Below, one piece after another: positions 33,354-41,661 of a stretch of 64,000 nt of DNA. The stretch lies in NCBI GenBank assembly GCA_927405585.1, contig CAKMJS010000011.1, positions 1-64,000 of the forward strand, given 5' to 3'. Each line of letters begins with the position of its first letter. Positions within the stretch are counted from its first letter, which is position 1. The translations under genes were made by a program, and so were the position numbers. The DNA is from an uncultured Desulfosporosinus sp. (GTDB lineage Bacteria; Bacillota; Desulfitobacteriia; Desulfitobacteriales; Desulfitobacteriaceae). The notes beneath the pieces were generated by a model that saw only the letters and a program-made list of their open reading frames with translations, was not told the DNA's origin and did no database searches.

Positions 33354-34805
33354 ATGTATCCTGCTTTAAAAGGAAGCCAGTTACGTTTATTTGATGATGC
33401 CCAAATACACACCCTCCATGAGGGAGTCGTAAGACTTTTAGAAGAGGTGGGTATGAAGGTCAAGAGCAAACAGGCCTTCGAGATTTTTGAAAAGGGCGGG
33501 GCTATTGTCGACCCAGTCTCTGAAATTGTTAAGATTCCTCGTGAAATGTTGGAAAAGGCCATCAAAATCGCTCCCTCGAAAGTTGTGATTCACGGTCGTG
33601 AAGAAAAGCATGATGCAGTGCTGGAAAAGAATCGGGTTCACTTTGGAACCGGTGGGACAGTAATGTATGCCTTGGATTTTGAGACAGGCGTGAGAAGGGT
33701 TACAACAACTCATGATGTGCGTGACTTAGCTCGGTTGGTGGATAGCTTAGATAATATTGCATTTTATGTCATCCATACCTATCCTGCCGATGTGGCGGAA
33801 GAAGATGTTGATGCTAATCGTTTTTACTGGGCCATTACTAATACCACGAAGCCAATCATGGGTGGTATGTATACCATGAAGGGGCTTCGAGAAGCCATCC
33901 AAATTTCTGAAATGGTGGCTGGTGGAGCCGATCAATTACGCGAGCGCCCCTTTGTTTCGTTCATTACCTTAATGGTAACCCCTCTAGTCATGGATGGACA
34001 TTACACTGATTTCTTGATTGAAGTCGCCAAAAAAGGCCTTCCAATAGCGGTTCCATCAGAACCGCTAGCAGGGGCAACTTCGCCGGTAACCTTGGCCGCT
34101 ACAATTACTATTAATTTAGCAGAGACCTTAGCGGGTCTAACGTTAGCCCAGCTTGTTAATCCCGGAACGCCAACTTTGATCGGAACCACTTCTAGTATCA
34201 TGGACATGAAGACAGGCACCTATGTAGCAGGAGCCATTGAGTCTTCCTTGATTAATGCAGGAGTTGCCCAAATGGCCCAATATTACGATCTACCTCTTTA
34301 CGCCACTGGGGGGCAGTCTGATTCTAAGTTAAACGATTGTCAGGCTGGCTATGAGAGTGCTTCTCAGGCCATGACCTTAGGTCTTTCTGGGGCAAATTGG
34401 ATCCACGATGCTGCGGGACTTCTCGAGTGCTGCACCACAGTGTCCTATGAGAAAACAGTCATTGATAATGAAATTATCGGGAACGTGCTTAGAGTCCTCA
34501 AAGGGGTGGAAGTTAACGAGGAAACGTTAGCGATCGAGTTAATTAAAAAGGTAGGGCCAGCGGGCAATTTCTTGGCAAATCCTCATACTGCAGAACATTT
34601 CAGGGATGAATTTTTCATGCCTAAAGTAGCAGACCGCTTAAATCGAATTACCTGGAAAGCAAAAGGGAGCATGGACACACACCAACGAGCCCATTTGCTT
34701 GCGGAGGAACTATTGCAGAACCACCGGGCTAAACCGATTAACCCAGAGATTAGAGATGAAATTCGGAGAATGTTTCCGGGAATTAAAGGCGAGGATTTAG
34801 TTTAG
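33354..34805 (+). CDS. MttB-family corrinoid methyltransferase, copy 2
   Basis: This 483-residue paralogue of the preceding gene keeps the same blocks: GTGGTVMYALDFETG (about residue 100), PLAGATSPVTLAATI (about 235) and SKLNDCQAGYESASQAMTLGLSGANWIHDAAG (about 323-354). It also lacks an in-frame TAG. The two copies differ enough to suggest different substrates or successive demethylation steps. It shares the sigma-54 promoter at 31748. The corrinoid protein gene follows after about 110 bp. Confidence 0.9.
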   Translation: MYPALKGSQLRLFDDAQIHTLHEGVVRLLEEVGMKVKSKQAFEIFEKGGAIVDPVSEIVKIPREMLEKAIKIAPSKVVIHGREEKHDAVLEKNRVHFGTGGTVMYALDFETGVRRVTTTHDVRDLARLVDSLDNIAFYVIHTYPADVAEEDVDANRFYWAITNTTKPIMGGMYTMKGLREAIQISEMVAGGADQLRERPFVSFITLMVTPLVMDGHYTDFLIEVAKKGLPIAVPSEPLAGATSPVTLAATITINLAETLAGLTLAQLVNPGTPTLIGTTSSIMDMKTGTYVAGAIESSLINAGVAQMAQYYDLPLYATGGQSDSKLNDCQAGYESASQAMTLGLSGANWIHDAAGLLECCTTVSYEKTVIDNEIIGNVLRVLKGVEVNEETLAIELIKKVGPAGNFLANPHTAEHFRDEFFMPKVADRLNRITWKAKGSMDTHQRAHLLAEELLQNHRAKPINPEIRDEIRRMFPGIKGEDLV

Positions 34806-34917
34806 TCTAGGTTTTGTGTGCGGAGTGGGATTATTTGCTTTAGATATCAATAGTAATTTTTTGGAAAAAGTGTACGTAAACAATAGATGAAAAAATAAAA
34901 TCAATGGAGGAATAAAC

Positions 34918-35553
34918 ATGTCGAATGTTTTAGAAGAACTGAACCAAAAAGTGATTGAAGGTAAATTGGAGATTGTACAGGAACTAACGCGACAAGCTAT
35001 TGCTGAAGGTCATGATCCTGAGGAAATTATTAATCAGGGACTGATTATGGGAATGAACGTAGTAGGCGTGAGATTTAAAGCAGGGGATATGTATGTACCC
35101 GAAGTGCTGATGTGTGCTCGAGCAATGAGCGGTGGAATGGAAATAGTAAAACCGTTGCTCATGGGAAAAGAGATAGTCTCAGCAGGTAAAGTGCTTATCG
35201 GAACAGTCAAAGGGGATTTACACGATATTGGTAAAAATTTGGTCGCTATGTTGCTTGAAAGTGTGGGCTTTAATGTCATAAATTTGGGTACGGATATCAC
35301 GACAGAACAGTTCATTCAAGCTATTAAAGAGCATAAACCGGATGTTTTGGGCCTATCAGCTTTGTTGACAACGACAATGCTGGGAATGAAAGACATCATT
35401 GATCAATTGGTAGAAGAGGGAATGAGAGACGAAATCAAGGTCATCATAGGTGGAGCACCTATTTCCCAGGAGTTTTCTGATGAAATTGGGGCTGACGGGT
35501 TTGCTCCTGATGGGGCTTCTGCAACGGAACTTTGTCAAAAACTGTTGGCTTAA
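34918..35553 (+). CDS. Corrinoid (B12-binding) methyl-carrier protein
   Basis: The 211 residues comprise an N-terminal helical cap (about 1-88) and a Rossmann-like cobalamin domain. The latter has the base-off motif GDLHDIGKNLVAMLLESVGF (Asp-x-His-x-x-Gly, about residue 99), then VINLGTD and VIIGGAPIS. Such MtgC/MttC-type proteins accept methyl groups from MttB-family enzymes and pass them to a methyl-tetrahydrofolate methyltransferase. That enzyme and the RamA-type reactivase are not in this window. TGGAGG precedes the ATG. A large terminator hairpin ends the operon. Confidence 0.93.
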   Translation: MSNVLEELNQKVIEGKLEIVQELTRQAIAEGHDPEEIINQGLIMGMNVVGVRFKAGDMYVPEVLMCARAMSGGMEIVKPLLMGKEIVSAGKVLIGTVKGDLHDIGKNLVAMLLESVGFNVINLGTDITTEQFIQAIKEHKPDVLGLSALLTTTMLGMKDIIDQLVEEGMRDEIKVIIGGAPISQEFSDEIGADGFAPDGASATELCQKLLA

Positions 35554-35670
35554 TTCTAAGGATAGTGATTGTGTCCAATTAGTACTTAAAACGTTTTTCG
35601 TTAAGAAGACAGATTATAATTACCGAATGATATATTTCACATTAGAGCCTTGTGGGGGATTAAGCTAATA

Positions 35671-35717
35671 ACTTCCTTAAAAAGGGGTGCTATGCACCTC
35701 TTTTTAAGGAAGTTCTT
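35671..35717 (+). terminator. Terminator after the corrinoid protein gene
   Basis: A 20-bp inverted repeat (35671-35690 and 35694-35713) with a single mismatch and a 3-nt loop contains an AAAAAG/CTTTTT core and is followed by TCTTTAATT. Confidence 0.8.
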
Positions 35718-35753
35718 TAATTTATATTTGTCTGAATAATACGAATATTATTA

Positions 35754-35782
35754 TTGACTTGGAGCAGTTAGTGTGATATTTT
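35754..35782 (+). promoter_or_regulatory. Promoter of the GntR/UTRA regulator
   Basis: TTGACT (35754-35759), a 17-bp spacer and TATTTT (35777-35782), preceded by an extended -10 TG dinucleotide. It lies upstream of the two operator-like repeats. Confidence 0.5.
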
Positions 35783-35837
35783 TTTATTATTAATATTTAT
35801 ATCAGAAAAGTCCGACTATTTTAACAAAGGAGGCTGA

Positions 35838-35918
35838 ATGGAGGAGAATTTTTTTATTCCAACTGGTTATAACATGTTACTGACTGTTCTTTTTAGAAAT
35901 AGAAAAGAAAGGAGGTGA
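35838..35918 (+). CDS. Possible 26-codon leader peptide
   Basis: An ATG at 35838 behind AAAGGAGG opens the frame MEENFFIPTGYNMLLTVLF onward, ending at TGA 35918. The stop overlaps a second AGGAGGTGA site that has no well-placed start codon. The frame spans the first operator repeat. It could be a leader ORF, or chance. Confidence 0.3.
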   Translation: MEENFFIPTGYNMLLTVLFRNRKERR

Positions 35919-35950
35919 AATCTTCTTCCAGACTGGTCATAACATGTTTA
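35861..35950. promoter_or_regulatory. Paired GntR-type operators
   Basis: AACTGGTTATAACATGTTA (from 35861) and GACTGGTCATAACATGTTT (from 35931) are direct repeats 70 bp apart, each centred on GTYATAAC, a dyad of the HutC/UTRA operator type. They precede the GntR/UTRA gene and suggest autoregulation, possibly with DNA looping. Confidence 0.65.
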
Positions 35951-35986
35951 TAAACTATGGATAATATTAAGGAGGGAAGTAGTAAC

Positions 35987-36736
35987 TTGGCAATTAGTAA
36001 TGGACCGACTCCTTATTATCAGCAACTAAAACAACATCTTCGCTCTCAAATTGTAACAGGAAACTTACGGGCCCATCAACAAGTACCTTCAGAGCGAGAA
36101 CTATGTGAGCAGTTTAAATTAAGTCGGACTACCATTCGCCAGGCTCTTAGCGAGGCGGAACGGGAAGGGTTAATCTATAAAGTTCATGGCAAAGGAACCT
36201 TTGTTGCCGCTCGCAAAATTGATCAGGGATTATTAACCATTAGTAGTTTCGAAGATACCATTATAGCTCTGGGTTTGCGACCGAAAGTAACAGTATTGTC
36301 TGTAGATAAGATTCAACCGGATTTAGAAATTAATACAATTCTTCGATTGGAAATGACCAGTGAATTGACTAAGATATCACTTCTGGGCTATGCGGACGAA
36401 GAACCAGTTGTTTTTTATGAAACATATCTTGCGGCGCATATTGGAGAACCAGTTGCGGAAGAAGCTGTCAATTGGGTGAAAAAAGGATTGTCTTTTTCGA
36501 CATATCAGTTGTATCACGATCGGTTAGGAATACATCCCCAGGTTACTAATCAGACTATCGAAGTCATTGCGGCGGATGCTATCACTGCTGAACTCTTAAA
36601 AGTTAAGAAAAGCACACCCATGTTTTTAACGACATCCATTGTATATGCTGAAAATAACCAACCGGTGGAATATAAGAAAGCCATCTACCGGGGAGACAAG
36701 TTCAAGTTCAATATTAGTAGGAAACATGTTTATTAG
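35987..36736 (+). CDS. GntR/HutC-type regulator with UTRA domain
   Basis: A winged-helix domain (about residues 5-75) carries VPSERELCEQFKLSRTTIRQALSEAEREGLIYKVHGKGTF. It precedes a UTRA ligand-binding domain ending in PVEYKKAIYRGDKFKFNI. I prefer the TTG at 35987, since AAGGAGGG lies 10 bp upstream, over the ATG at 35957, which abuts the operator and has no ribosome site. This gives 249 residues. The neighbouring Dpp-type transporter operon and perhaps the AtuA genes (which have a related dyad at 42665) are likely targets. The ligand is unknown. Confidence 0.87.
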   Translation: MAISNGPTPYYQQLKQHLRSQIVTGNLRAHQQVPSERELCEQFKLSRTTIRQALSEAEREGLIYKVHGKGTFVAARKIDQGLLTISSFEDTIIALGLRPKVTVLSVDKIQPDLEINTILRLEMTSELTKISLLGYADEEPVVFYETYLAAHIGEPVAEEAVNWVKKGLSFSTYQLYHDRLGIHPQVTNQTIEVIAADAITAELLKVKKSTPMFLTTSIVYAENNQPVEYKKAIYRGDKFKFNISRKHVY

Positions 36737-37016
36737 GGAACATTCTAATTCAGAGAGTAGCTGGACATAGTGCTTCCTTCCCTAGCGTTATTAAAAAAGA
36801 GTGAGAAGAAGGCTACCCACGGTCAAATGGTATAATGCCTCTTCAACACTCAATTAGAGACTAAGCTGAACTACTAATCAATAATTCAGCACGTCTATTA
36901 TATTGACATAACTACGCAAAATTTACAAGATTTTAGATTGACTATAAGTGTCAAATCGACTGAATTTTACAAGTAACTAAATACTTATTTACCAAGACTT
37001 TAAAAGGAGGTTCTAA

Positions 37017-38615
37017 ATGAATAAGAAGACATTAAAAGTCACTGCTATATTGTTGGTTCTAGGTATGATTATGCTTACCGGCTGCGGAACAAAGGCAGCA
37101 AGTGTCGAAAAACCGGCTGCAACTACGTTAAATGGGCAAAATGTTGATCCAAATGCTACTATTACCGTGGGTTTAAGCGCCTCAGTACTTACCCTAGATC
37201 CTGCTAATCATCGAGATCGAAATACTGAAACCGTTATACGTAATATGTTTGATGGTTTAGTGACTAGGACGGTGGACGGCAAAATAGTTCCGGAGATTGC
37301 TGAATCCTGGAAATTGAATAGTCCAACGGTTTGGGAATTTAAAATTCGGAAAGGGATAACCTTCCATGACGGCAGTCCTTTGACGGCGGACGATGTACAA
37401 TTTACCTTTGAACGAATTCTTAAAGAAGGAGCTCTTGGTAATAACCTGTCTTCCCCTCGTAAAGGCTTACTAGGACCTGTTACATCGGTTGTTAAAGTGG
37501 ACGATTTTACCGTTCAATTTAATCTTTCTTCCCCTTGGCCTATTATGGAACAGATGCTCCCACACCAGCAGATCGTTCCCAAAGCCTATGTTGAAAAGGT
37601 GGGCAGTGAGGAATTTGCCAAGAAACCAATTGGGGCAGGTCCATTTAAGTTTGTAGAAGGAAAACTAGACGAAAGAATTGTAATGGAAAGATACGATAAA
37701 TACTATGGAGGGTCACCCGATTTGAAACCCGTGGGTCTTGCCCAGGCCAAAACTGTTATATTCGAAGTAATTCCAGAGACTTCAACACGTCTAGCTTCCC
37801 TAATGTCTGGGCAAATTCAGATTAGCCAGAAGGTTCCCGCGGATATGATTGATAAAGTCAAAGCGGATAATAATTTATTGATTAAGTCTGCAGAAGGAAC
37901 AACTGTAACTATGTTTCAGATGAACTTGAAACAAAAGCCATTTGATAATGTTAAGGTCCGTCAGGCTATGAACTATGCCGTTAATATTCAGCAAATTGTG
38001 GATACAGCACTTGGCGGCAATGCTGTGCGTCTGGCCGGTCCCGTACTAGCGACCAGCTTTGCTGTTAATAAGGACCTGAAACCGTATCCCTATGACACAG
38101 CCAAGGCTAAACAACTGTTAAGTGAAGCCGGTTATCCGAATGGCTTTGCTCTGGTCATTGATACAGAAGCTGACTTGAAAACCATTGCTGAAGCAGCCGC
38201 TGCTGATTTGCAAAAAGTAGGGATTAATGCCACTGTAAGAATTTGGGATTGGGGTGTCTTAAAGCCCCTTCTACTCAAAGGTGAACGCAGTATGGCGCTG
38301 ACAACTTTTGGAAACTCAACACAGGACCCCTCCGATTTTCTGGAACCTACACTTAAAGCAGGCGGCGGTGGAAATTATAGTCATTATGCTAATCCTGAGG
38401 CCGCTACACTTATAGATCAGGCCAAAATAAGCTTGGTTGAAAGTGAAAGAAAAGACTTGTATGTTAAAGCACAGGCGATTATCTATAACGAAGCTCCCTG
38501 GGTTTTCGGGTACGCGATGAAACAAACCGAAGCTAGTAGTAAAAAAATTGTTAATTGGGAATCCAGTATGGACAGTCGAATTAACTTGCATGATGTGGGC
38601 ATTTTAGCAAAGTAA
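37017..38615 (+). CDS. Oligopeptide/opine-type ABC substrate-binding lipoprotein
   Basis: The 532-residue SBP_bac_5 family lipoprotein has a signal peptide and lipobox (MLTGC, Cys22). Family blocks include LDPANHRDRNTETVIRNMFDGLV (about residue 61) and FHDGSPLTADDVQFTFERIL (about 118). VRQAMNYAVNIQQIVD (about 316) is also typical. It binds a peptide, opine, nickel chelate or similar solute for the permeases encoded downstream. AAAGGAGG precedes the ATG. It is first in a five-gene DppABCDF-like set. An intercistronic hairpin follows. Confidence 0.88.
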   Translation: MNKKTLKVTAILLVLGMIMLTGCGTKAASVEKPAATTLNGQNVDPNATITVGLSASVLTLDPANHRDRNTETVIRNMFDGLVTRTVDGKIVPEIAESWKLNSPTVWEFKIRKGITFHDGSPLTADDVQFTFERILKEGALGNNLSSPRKGLLGPVTSVVKVDDFTVQFNLSSPWPIMEQMLPHQQIVPKAYVEKVGSEEFAKKPIGAGPFKFVEGKLDERIVMERYDKYYGGSPDLKPVGLAQAKTVIFEVIPETSTRLASLMSGQIQISQKVPADMIDKVKADNNLLIKSAEGTTVTMFQMNLKQKPFDNVKVRQAMNYAVNIQQIVDTALGGNAVRLAGPVLATSFAVNKDLKPYPYDTAKAKQLLSEAGYPNGFALVIDTEADLKTIAEAAAADLQKVGINATVRIWDWGVLKPLLLKGERSMALTTFGNSTQDPSDFLEPTLKAGGGGNYSHYANPEAATLIDQAKISLVESERKDLYVKAQAIIYNEAPWVFGYAMKQTEASSKKIVNWESSMDSRINLHDVGILAK

Positions 38616-38634
38616 TATTTCCAATAATGTTAAA

Positions 38635-38666
38635 AGAGGGTAGAAGCGTTTAAGCTTTTACCCTCT
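38635..38666 (+). other. Intercistronic stem-loop
   Basis: AGAGGGTA (38635-38642) pairs with TACCCTCT (38659-38666), with further partial pairing inside. No T tract follows, so it is more likely an mRNA-stabilising or processing hairpin protecting the binding-protein message than a terminator. Confidence 0.55.
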
Positions 38667-38707
38667 GGCCCAAGTTTTGGAGCTCAAAGGAAAGAGGGTG
38701 AAAGTAA

Positions 38708-39718
38708 ATGCGGGCTGTAAAAATTGTGGAAAGGGTTTTGGCAACAATTCCAATCATGATTGGCGTAGCTATTTTGGTTTTTCTCTTTATGCGCTTCACC
38801 CCCGGTGATCCCGTGGATCTGATGATGGGGAAAGATGGTAATGTCAGTGCTCAGGAAGTAGCCACTTTACGTGCTCAGTTTAATTTAGATGAGCCGATAT
38901 ACGTTCAACTTTTTGATTATCTCCATAAAGCTTCCCAAGGTGATCTGGGTTTATCCTTTAAGAAGAATAGGCCAGTCATTGAGTTAGTTAAGGAAGCTTT
39001 ACCGGCAACCGTTGAATTGTCTTTGGTGGCCGTTGTCATTTCTCTCTTTATAGCGATTCCGATCGGGGTTTATTCGGCAGTTAAACAGAACTCCCTAATC
39101 GACCGAGCAAGTATGGGAATATCATTTTTGGGGGTATCCATGCCGGCCTTTTGGTTAGGTATTGTGCTAATCTTGATCTTCTCAGTCAAATTGGGGATTA
39201 GTCCTGCCCAAGGCAGGATTGATTATGGAGTCGGATTGGATAAAGTTACTGGATTTTATCTCTTAGACAGCATACTCACTGGAAACTTTCAGGCCTTTAA
39301 GAGTACCTTGAGTCATTTATTATTACCGGCGATCACTTTGGGTGCGACTTTAGCTGCCATTGTTACCAGGGTGGTACGTTCCAGTATGCTTGAGGTGTTA
39401 CGTCAGGATTATATTGTCATGGCTCGAGCGAAAGGCATGTCGGAGTTTAAGGTTGTGGTCAAGCATGCTTTGCGCAATGCCCTGATTCCAACAGTTACTG
39501 TTGTGGGGTTAGAAATTGGTGTTCTGCTGGGCGGGAATATGATCGTGGAAACGGTCTTTGGGTGGCCCGGTTTAGGCAGAATCGCAGTAGAAGCTATTTT
39601 TAACCGTGATTATCCACTAGTCCAGGGAGTGGTTATGTTTTATGCCATCGTCTTTGTCATGGCGAATTTGATTGTTGATATTCTATATACCTACATTAAT
39701 CCAAAAATCTCAATATAG
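38708..39718 (+). CDS. Dpp/Opp-type ABC permease, subunit B
   Basis: This 336-residue inner-membrane permease of the DppB class begins with RVLATIPIMIGVAILVFLFMRFTPGDPVD. It has about six helices and the ATPase-contact loop with DYIVMARAKGMSEFKVVVKHALRNALIPTVT (about residue 236). It is co-transcribed with its partners; DppC starts 11 bp downstream. GGAAAGAGGGTGAAAGTAA precedes the ATG. Substrate is set by the binding protein and is not known. Confidence 0.9.
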   Translation: MRAVKIVERVLATIPIMIGVAILVFLFMRFTPGDPVDLMMGKDGNVSAQEVATLRAQFNLDEPIYVQLFDYLHKASQGDLGLSFKKNRPVIELVKEALPATVELSLVAVVISLFIAIPIGVYSAVKQNSLIDRASMGISFLGVSMPAFWLGIVLILIFSVKLGISPAQGRIDYGVGLDKVTGFYLLDSILTGNFQAFKSTLSHLLLPAITLGATLAAIVTRVVRSSMLEVLRQDYIVMARAKGMSEFKVVVKHALRNALIPTVTVVGLEIGVLLGGNMIVETVFGWPGLGRIAVEAIFNRDYPLVQGVVMFYAIVFVMANLIVDILYTYINPKISI

Positions 39719-39729
39719 GATGTGAGAGA

Positions 39730-40623
39730 GTGGAAACACATTTGCGATCGTTGCGGTTATTTGGGCAAAACTTGCAAGCTTTTTTTTCCCAATTGAAAAA
39801 ACATCCTTCAGCTTGGCTGGGTGGTATCGTCATCTTGCTATATGTAGCGATGGCTATAATTGCTCCTCTTTTAGCTCCTCACTCTCCGATTGGAACCGAT
39901 TTGCAACTTAGACTTATACCACCATTCTGGCAGGATGGAGGAACGTGGAGTCATTTTTTTGGAACGGATGTCCTGGGGATGGATCTGCTTTCGCGGATTA
40001 TTTATGGGGCGAGAATTTCCCTGTTGATAGGGTTTCTAGCTGTAGGTATCTCTGTCTTAATCGGAGTTGTTTTAGGAATGTTAGCAGGTTATTTTCGTGG
40101 ATTTTTTGACGAGATTATCTCTCGGTTTGCTGAGTTACTGATGGCCTTTCCGTTCCTGATTTTTGCAATTGGTATTATGGCTGTCTTAGGACCGGGGTTT
40201 GGTAATCTATTACTGGCTTTAACCTTTAAAGGGTGGGTAGAATTCTTTCGTTTAGTTCGAGGCGAGATGATGGTGGAAAAAACTAAGGAATATGTTGAAG
40301 CAGCTACAGCTTTAGGTGTAAGTCATTTGCGGATTATTATTAGTGAGATTCTGCCGAATGTTGTCCATTCGATTCTGGTGTTGGGGACTCTGCGTTTAGG
40401 GTATATGATAATCATGGAAGCTTCTTTAAGTTTCCTAGGGTTGGGCATACAACCTCCAACGCCTGCTTGGGGATCGATGATTAGTGCTGGCAGGGATTAT
40501 ATGATGACTGCCTGGTGGATCTCCACGATTCCAGGAATTGCATTGTTAATTTTGGTATTAAGTATTAACCTTTTCGGAGAAGGGCTGAGAGATGTGTCAG
40601 ACCCTCGCTTAAAACGGGGTTAA
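39730..40623 (+). CDS. Dpp/Opp-type ABC permease, subunit C
   Basis: This 297-residue DppC-class permease starts with GTG at 39730. It has an N-terminal helix followed by a periplasmic loop with HFFGTDVLGMDLLSRIIYGARISL (about residue 76). The contact loop EYVEAATALGVSHLRIIISEILPN spans about 187-210. The C-terminus GEGLRDVSDPRLKRG is typical of the class. It forms the heterodimeric channel with the preceding gene. The ATPase genes follow within 20 bp. Confidence 0.9.
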   Translation: METHLRSLRLFGQNLQAFFSQLKKHPSAWLGGIVILLYVAMAIIAPLLAPHSPIGTDLQLRLIPPFWQDGGTWSHFFGTDVLGMDLLSRIIYGARISLLIGFLAVGISVLIGVVLGMLAGYFRGFFDEIISRFAELLMAFPFLIFAIGIMAVLGPGFGNLLLALTFKGWVEFFRLVRGEMMVEKTKEYVEAATALGVSHLRIIISEILPNVVHSILVLGTLRLGYMIIMEASLSFLGLGIQPPTPAWGSMISAGRDYMMTAWWISTIPGIALLILVLSINLFGEGLRDVSDPRLKRG

Positions 40624-40641
40624 TGTGGAAGGGGGGAAAAG

Positions 40642-41634
40642 ATGCTACAAGTCAAAGATCTAACCATGGTTTACGAGACCGATCGGGGCAAAGTTAAGGC
40701 TGTTAACGGAGTTAATTTCTCTATTGGTCACGGGGAGGTTCTAGGTCTTGTGGGTGAGTCGGGTTGCGGGAAGAGTGCTACACTTCTAACCCTTCTTGGA
40801 TTAGTTCCGTATCCCGGTAAAATAACCAGCGGAGAAATTCTCTTCAACGGAGAGGACTTACGCAAAAAATCTCCAACCGAAATGCGAAATATTCGAGGAA
40901 AAGATATTGCTATGATTTTCCAGGATCCCATGACCGCGTTAAATCCTGTGTTTAAGGTAGGAGAACAAATCCGGGAGACGTTAAGGATCCATGGGCTAAT
41001 GCAGGAACAGAAAGGCTCCTGGTGGTCCCGCAGGAAGAAACAGAACCACAATGAAAGGGAGCGGGTCATGGAGTTAATGAAAGAAGTCGGTATTCCTTCC
41101 CCGGATGAACGCTTCTTCGAATATCCCCACCAATTTAGCGGAGGTATGCAGCAAAGAGTGGTTATCGCCATCGCCTTGGCCTGTTCTGCCCAACTCTTGC
41201 TTGCCGATGAGCCCACGACGGCGCTAGATGTGACAATTCAGGCTCAAATACTGGAACTTCTGAATAAGATTAATAGAGAACGGGAGACAGCCATTATCAT
41301 GGTTACGCATAATCTGGGCATGGCAGCTGAGTTTTGCCAGAAAATTGCGGTCATGTATGCTGGTGAGATCGTGGAACAGGGGCCGACGGACGCAGTTCTG
41401 GAAAACCCAAAACATCCTTATACCCAAGGCCTTTTACAATCAATTCCCCGCATCAGTGAAAGAAAGCAAAGAATCGAGCCTATCCCTGGATCAGTTCCTG
41501 ACCTAGCAACGTTAGATGAGACTTGTGCCTTTTATCCACGCTGTGGCAAACGCACTAAAGCTTGTCTACTGAAAAAGTATAACTTAGAGGATCTGGGCGA
41601 AGGCCATTCAGCTAAATGTGCCCTTTATAGTTAA
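40642..41634 (+). CDS. Dpp/Opp-type ABC ATPase, subunit D
   Basis: The 330-residue ATPase has Walker A GESGCGKSATLL (about residue 39), signature FSGGMQQRVVIAIAL (about 162) and Walker B LLLADEPTTALD. The C-terminal oligopeptide-transporter extension carries a cysteine-containing CAFYPRCGKRTKAC (about 297-310), a region reported to hold a metal or Fe-S site in some relatives. It works as a heterodimer with the next gene. GAAGGGGGG precedes the ATG. Confidence 0.92.
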   Translation: MLQVKDLTMVYETDRGKVKAVNGVNFSIGHGEVLGLVGESGCGKSATLLTLLGLVPYPGKITSGEILFNGEDLRKKSPTEMRNIRGKDIAMIFQDPMTALNPVFKVGEQIRETLRIHGLMQEQKGSWWSRRKKQNHNERERVMELMKEVGIPSPDERFFEYPHQFSGGMQQRVVIAIALACSAQLLLADEPTTALDVTIQAQILELLNKINRERETAIIMVTHNLGMAAEFCQKIAVMYAGEIVEQGPTDAVLENPKHPYTQGLLQSIPRISERKQRIEPIPGSVPDLATLDETCAFYPRCGKRTKACLLKKYNLEDLGEGHSAKCALYS

Positions 41635-41661
41635 CTGACATTGGGGGAGGTGAAAGAGGAT

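Noticed and set aside
31833-34805. Pyrrolysine (in-frame TAG) in the MttB-family genes
   Set aside because: Both genes read from start to stop without an internal TAG, and no pyl genes are in the window. They are non-pyrrolysine members.
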